The notes under the pieces were generated by a model that did not search any database, had not been told where the DNA came from, and saw only the letters and a list, made by a program, of their open reading frames with translations. DNA of 6,473 nucleotides from JAFGIT01 sp016929465 [NCBI: Candidatus Coatesbacteria bacterium] (GTDB lineage Bacteria; B130-G9), in contig JAFGIT010000093.1 in NCBI GenBank assembly GCA_016929465.1, forward strand, positions 1-6,473. The letters run 5' to 3'. Positions within the stretch are counted from its first letter, which is position 1. Each line of letters starts with the position of its first letter. Below, piece after piece: positions 5,806 through 6,473 of this stretch. Made by a program: the position numbers and the translations under genes.

Positions 5806-6473
5806 TATCTGGACCTCCTGCCTTGAATTCGTTCATGGTCCTCCTGAGGCCCTGGCAGAGCGCGATAATCCGGCGGAATTCTCGCGGAGTTATCATGTTC
5901 GGCCCGTCGCACGGGGCTTCATCAGGGGCATTGTGGACCTCGAAGAAGAGGCCGTCACAGCCAGCGCCGACGGCGGCGTATGCGAGAGGCTCGACGAATT
6001 CCCTGGCTCCCCCGGATTTGCCTCCGGCGGCTCCCGGCAGCTGAACGGAGTGCGTTGCATCGAAGATCACGGGTGCACCCAGGCTTTTCATTATGGGGAT
6101 GCTCCGCATATCCACGACCAGGTTGCCATAGCCGAGTGTAGTGCCCCGTTCTGTCAAGAATACCTTGTCGTTACCGGTGCTGCGGATCTTTTCCAGGCTG
6201 TAGCGCATGTCCGCCGGAGCCATAAACTGGCCCTTCTTGATGTTGATCGTCTTGCCGGTCTTGCCTGCCTCCACCAGGAGGTCAGTCTGGCGGCACAAGA
6301 AGGCAGGTATCTGAAGAACATCAACTACCTGGGCGACCTTCTCCACCTGTATCGTCTCATGGACGTCGGTCAGAACCTCCAGGCCAAGTCTGTCCTTTAC
6401 ATTCTGCAGAGCCTCGAGGCCCGCGTCTATACCTATTCCCCTGAACGATTCCACCGATGTTCTATTCGCCTTA
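5798..6473 (-). CDS. kdsA: 3-deoxy-D-manno-octulosonate 8-phosphate synthase, 5' end beyond the window
   Basis: KdsA condenses arabinose 5-phosphate with phosphoenolpyruvate to form Kdo 8-phosphate, the precursor of the LPS inner core, in the cytoplasm. The visible 224 residues are the C-terminal four-fifths of an enzyme usually about 270-280 aa. The frame is open to the right edge and already reads KANRTSVESFRGIGID there, so the GTG at 6454 is an internal Val codon, not a start. Family landmarks in order are KANRTS (substrate loop), TDVHE, QTDLLVEAGKTG, KKGQFMAP, ERGTTLGYGNLVVDMR, FDATHSVQLPG and FFEVHNAPDEAPCDGPNM. The last two contain the His, Glu and Asp that bind metal in the metal-dependent subclass. 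The N-terminal Cys or Asn that separates metal-dependent from metal-independent enzymes lies outside the window, so the subclass is undecided. The gene is the most GC-rich of the window and overlaps kdsD, the preceding step of the same pathway. Confidence 0.95.
   Translation of the reverse strand, partial: KANRTSVESFRGIGIDAGLEALQNVKDRLGLEVLTDVHETIQVEKVAQVVDVLQIPAFLCRQTDLLVEAGKTGKTINIKKGQFMAPADMRYSLEKIRSTGNDKVFLTERGTTLGYGNLVVDMRSIPIMKSLGAPVIFDATHSVQLPGAAGGKSGGAREFVEPLAYAAVGAGCDGLFFEVHNAPDEAPCDGPNMITPREFRRIIALCQGLRRTMNEFKAGGPDNA
5813..5819 (-). promoter_or_regulatory. Strong ribosome binding site of kdsD
   Basis: The coding strand reads AGGAGGT seven bases before ATG 5805, within the last codons of kdsA. 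It fixes the kdsD start and is the strongest Shine-Dalgarno I see in the window. Confidence 0.85.

Noticed and set aside
6452-6454. GTG as the start of kdsA
   Set aside because: The conserved KANRTS motif is encoded upstream of it in the same frame, so the gene continues beyond the window.
1-6473. CRISPR arrays, tRNA or rRNA genes, insertion sequence ends, long repeats
   Set aside because: None was seen on reading both strands; coding genes occupy nearly the whole window.

Overview
The window is a dense, one-directional (all minus strand) stretch of a lipopolysaccharide or surface-glycan operon from a Gram-negative bacterium. The evidence for Gram-negative is two enzymes of Kdo synthesis (KdsA and KdsD), a sugar-nucleotide aminotransferase, an MsbA-type lipid/glycan ABC exporter and a family 2 glycosyltransferase. 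The species cannot be named from the sequence. The DUF104-type antitoxin and PIN toxin are of kinds common in Desulfobacterota-like, candidate-phylum and other environmental lineages, so an uncultured environmental bacterium is a reasonable guess.

In order of transcription (right to left): kdsA (5798 to the right edge, 5' end missing); kdsD (4801-5805, overlapping kdsA by 8 bases, with a strong Shine-Dalgarno); a 65-base gap holding a small hairpin; a small DUF104/AF2212-like antitoxin gene (4424-4735); a 511-codon gene in which a complete PIN-domain (VapC-like) toxin is fused in frame to a complete DegT/DnrJ/EryC1/StrS aminotransferase (2889-4424); an ABC exporter with membrane and ATPase domains in one chain (1130-2887); and a family 2 glycosyltransferase (1133 to the left edge, 3' end missing). 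The glycosyltransferase frame is open from 1133 to base 1 and fills what would otherwise look like a 1.1 kb empty region.

How they fit together: KdsD makes arabinose 5-phosphate and KdsA condenses it with phosphoenolpyruvate to give Kdo 8-phosphate for the LPS inner core. The aminotransferase probably makes an amino-sugar nucleotide, the glycosyltransferase adds a sugar to the glycan, and the exporter flips a lipid-linked product across the inner membrane. From the antitoxin onward every gene junction overlaps or is separated by one base, so translation is probably coupled.

The most unusual item is the toxin-aminotransferase fusion. A VapBC-like module sits inside the LPS operon and its toxin has no stop codon of its own, running straight into the sugar aminotransferase. 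At the junction a Shine-Dalgarno-like purine tract and an ATA codon look like relics of a lost start. No single-base change in the adjacent A6 run would give the aminotransferase a normal start, which argues against a simple homopolymer error.
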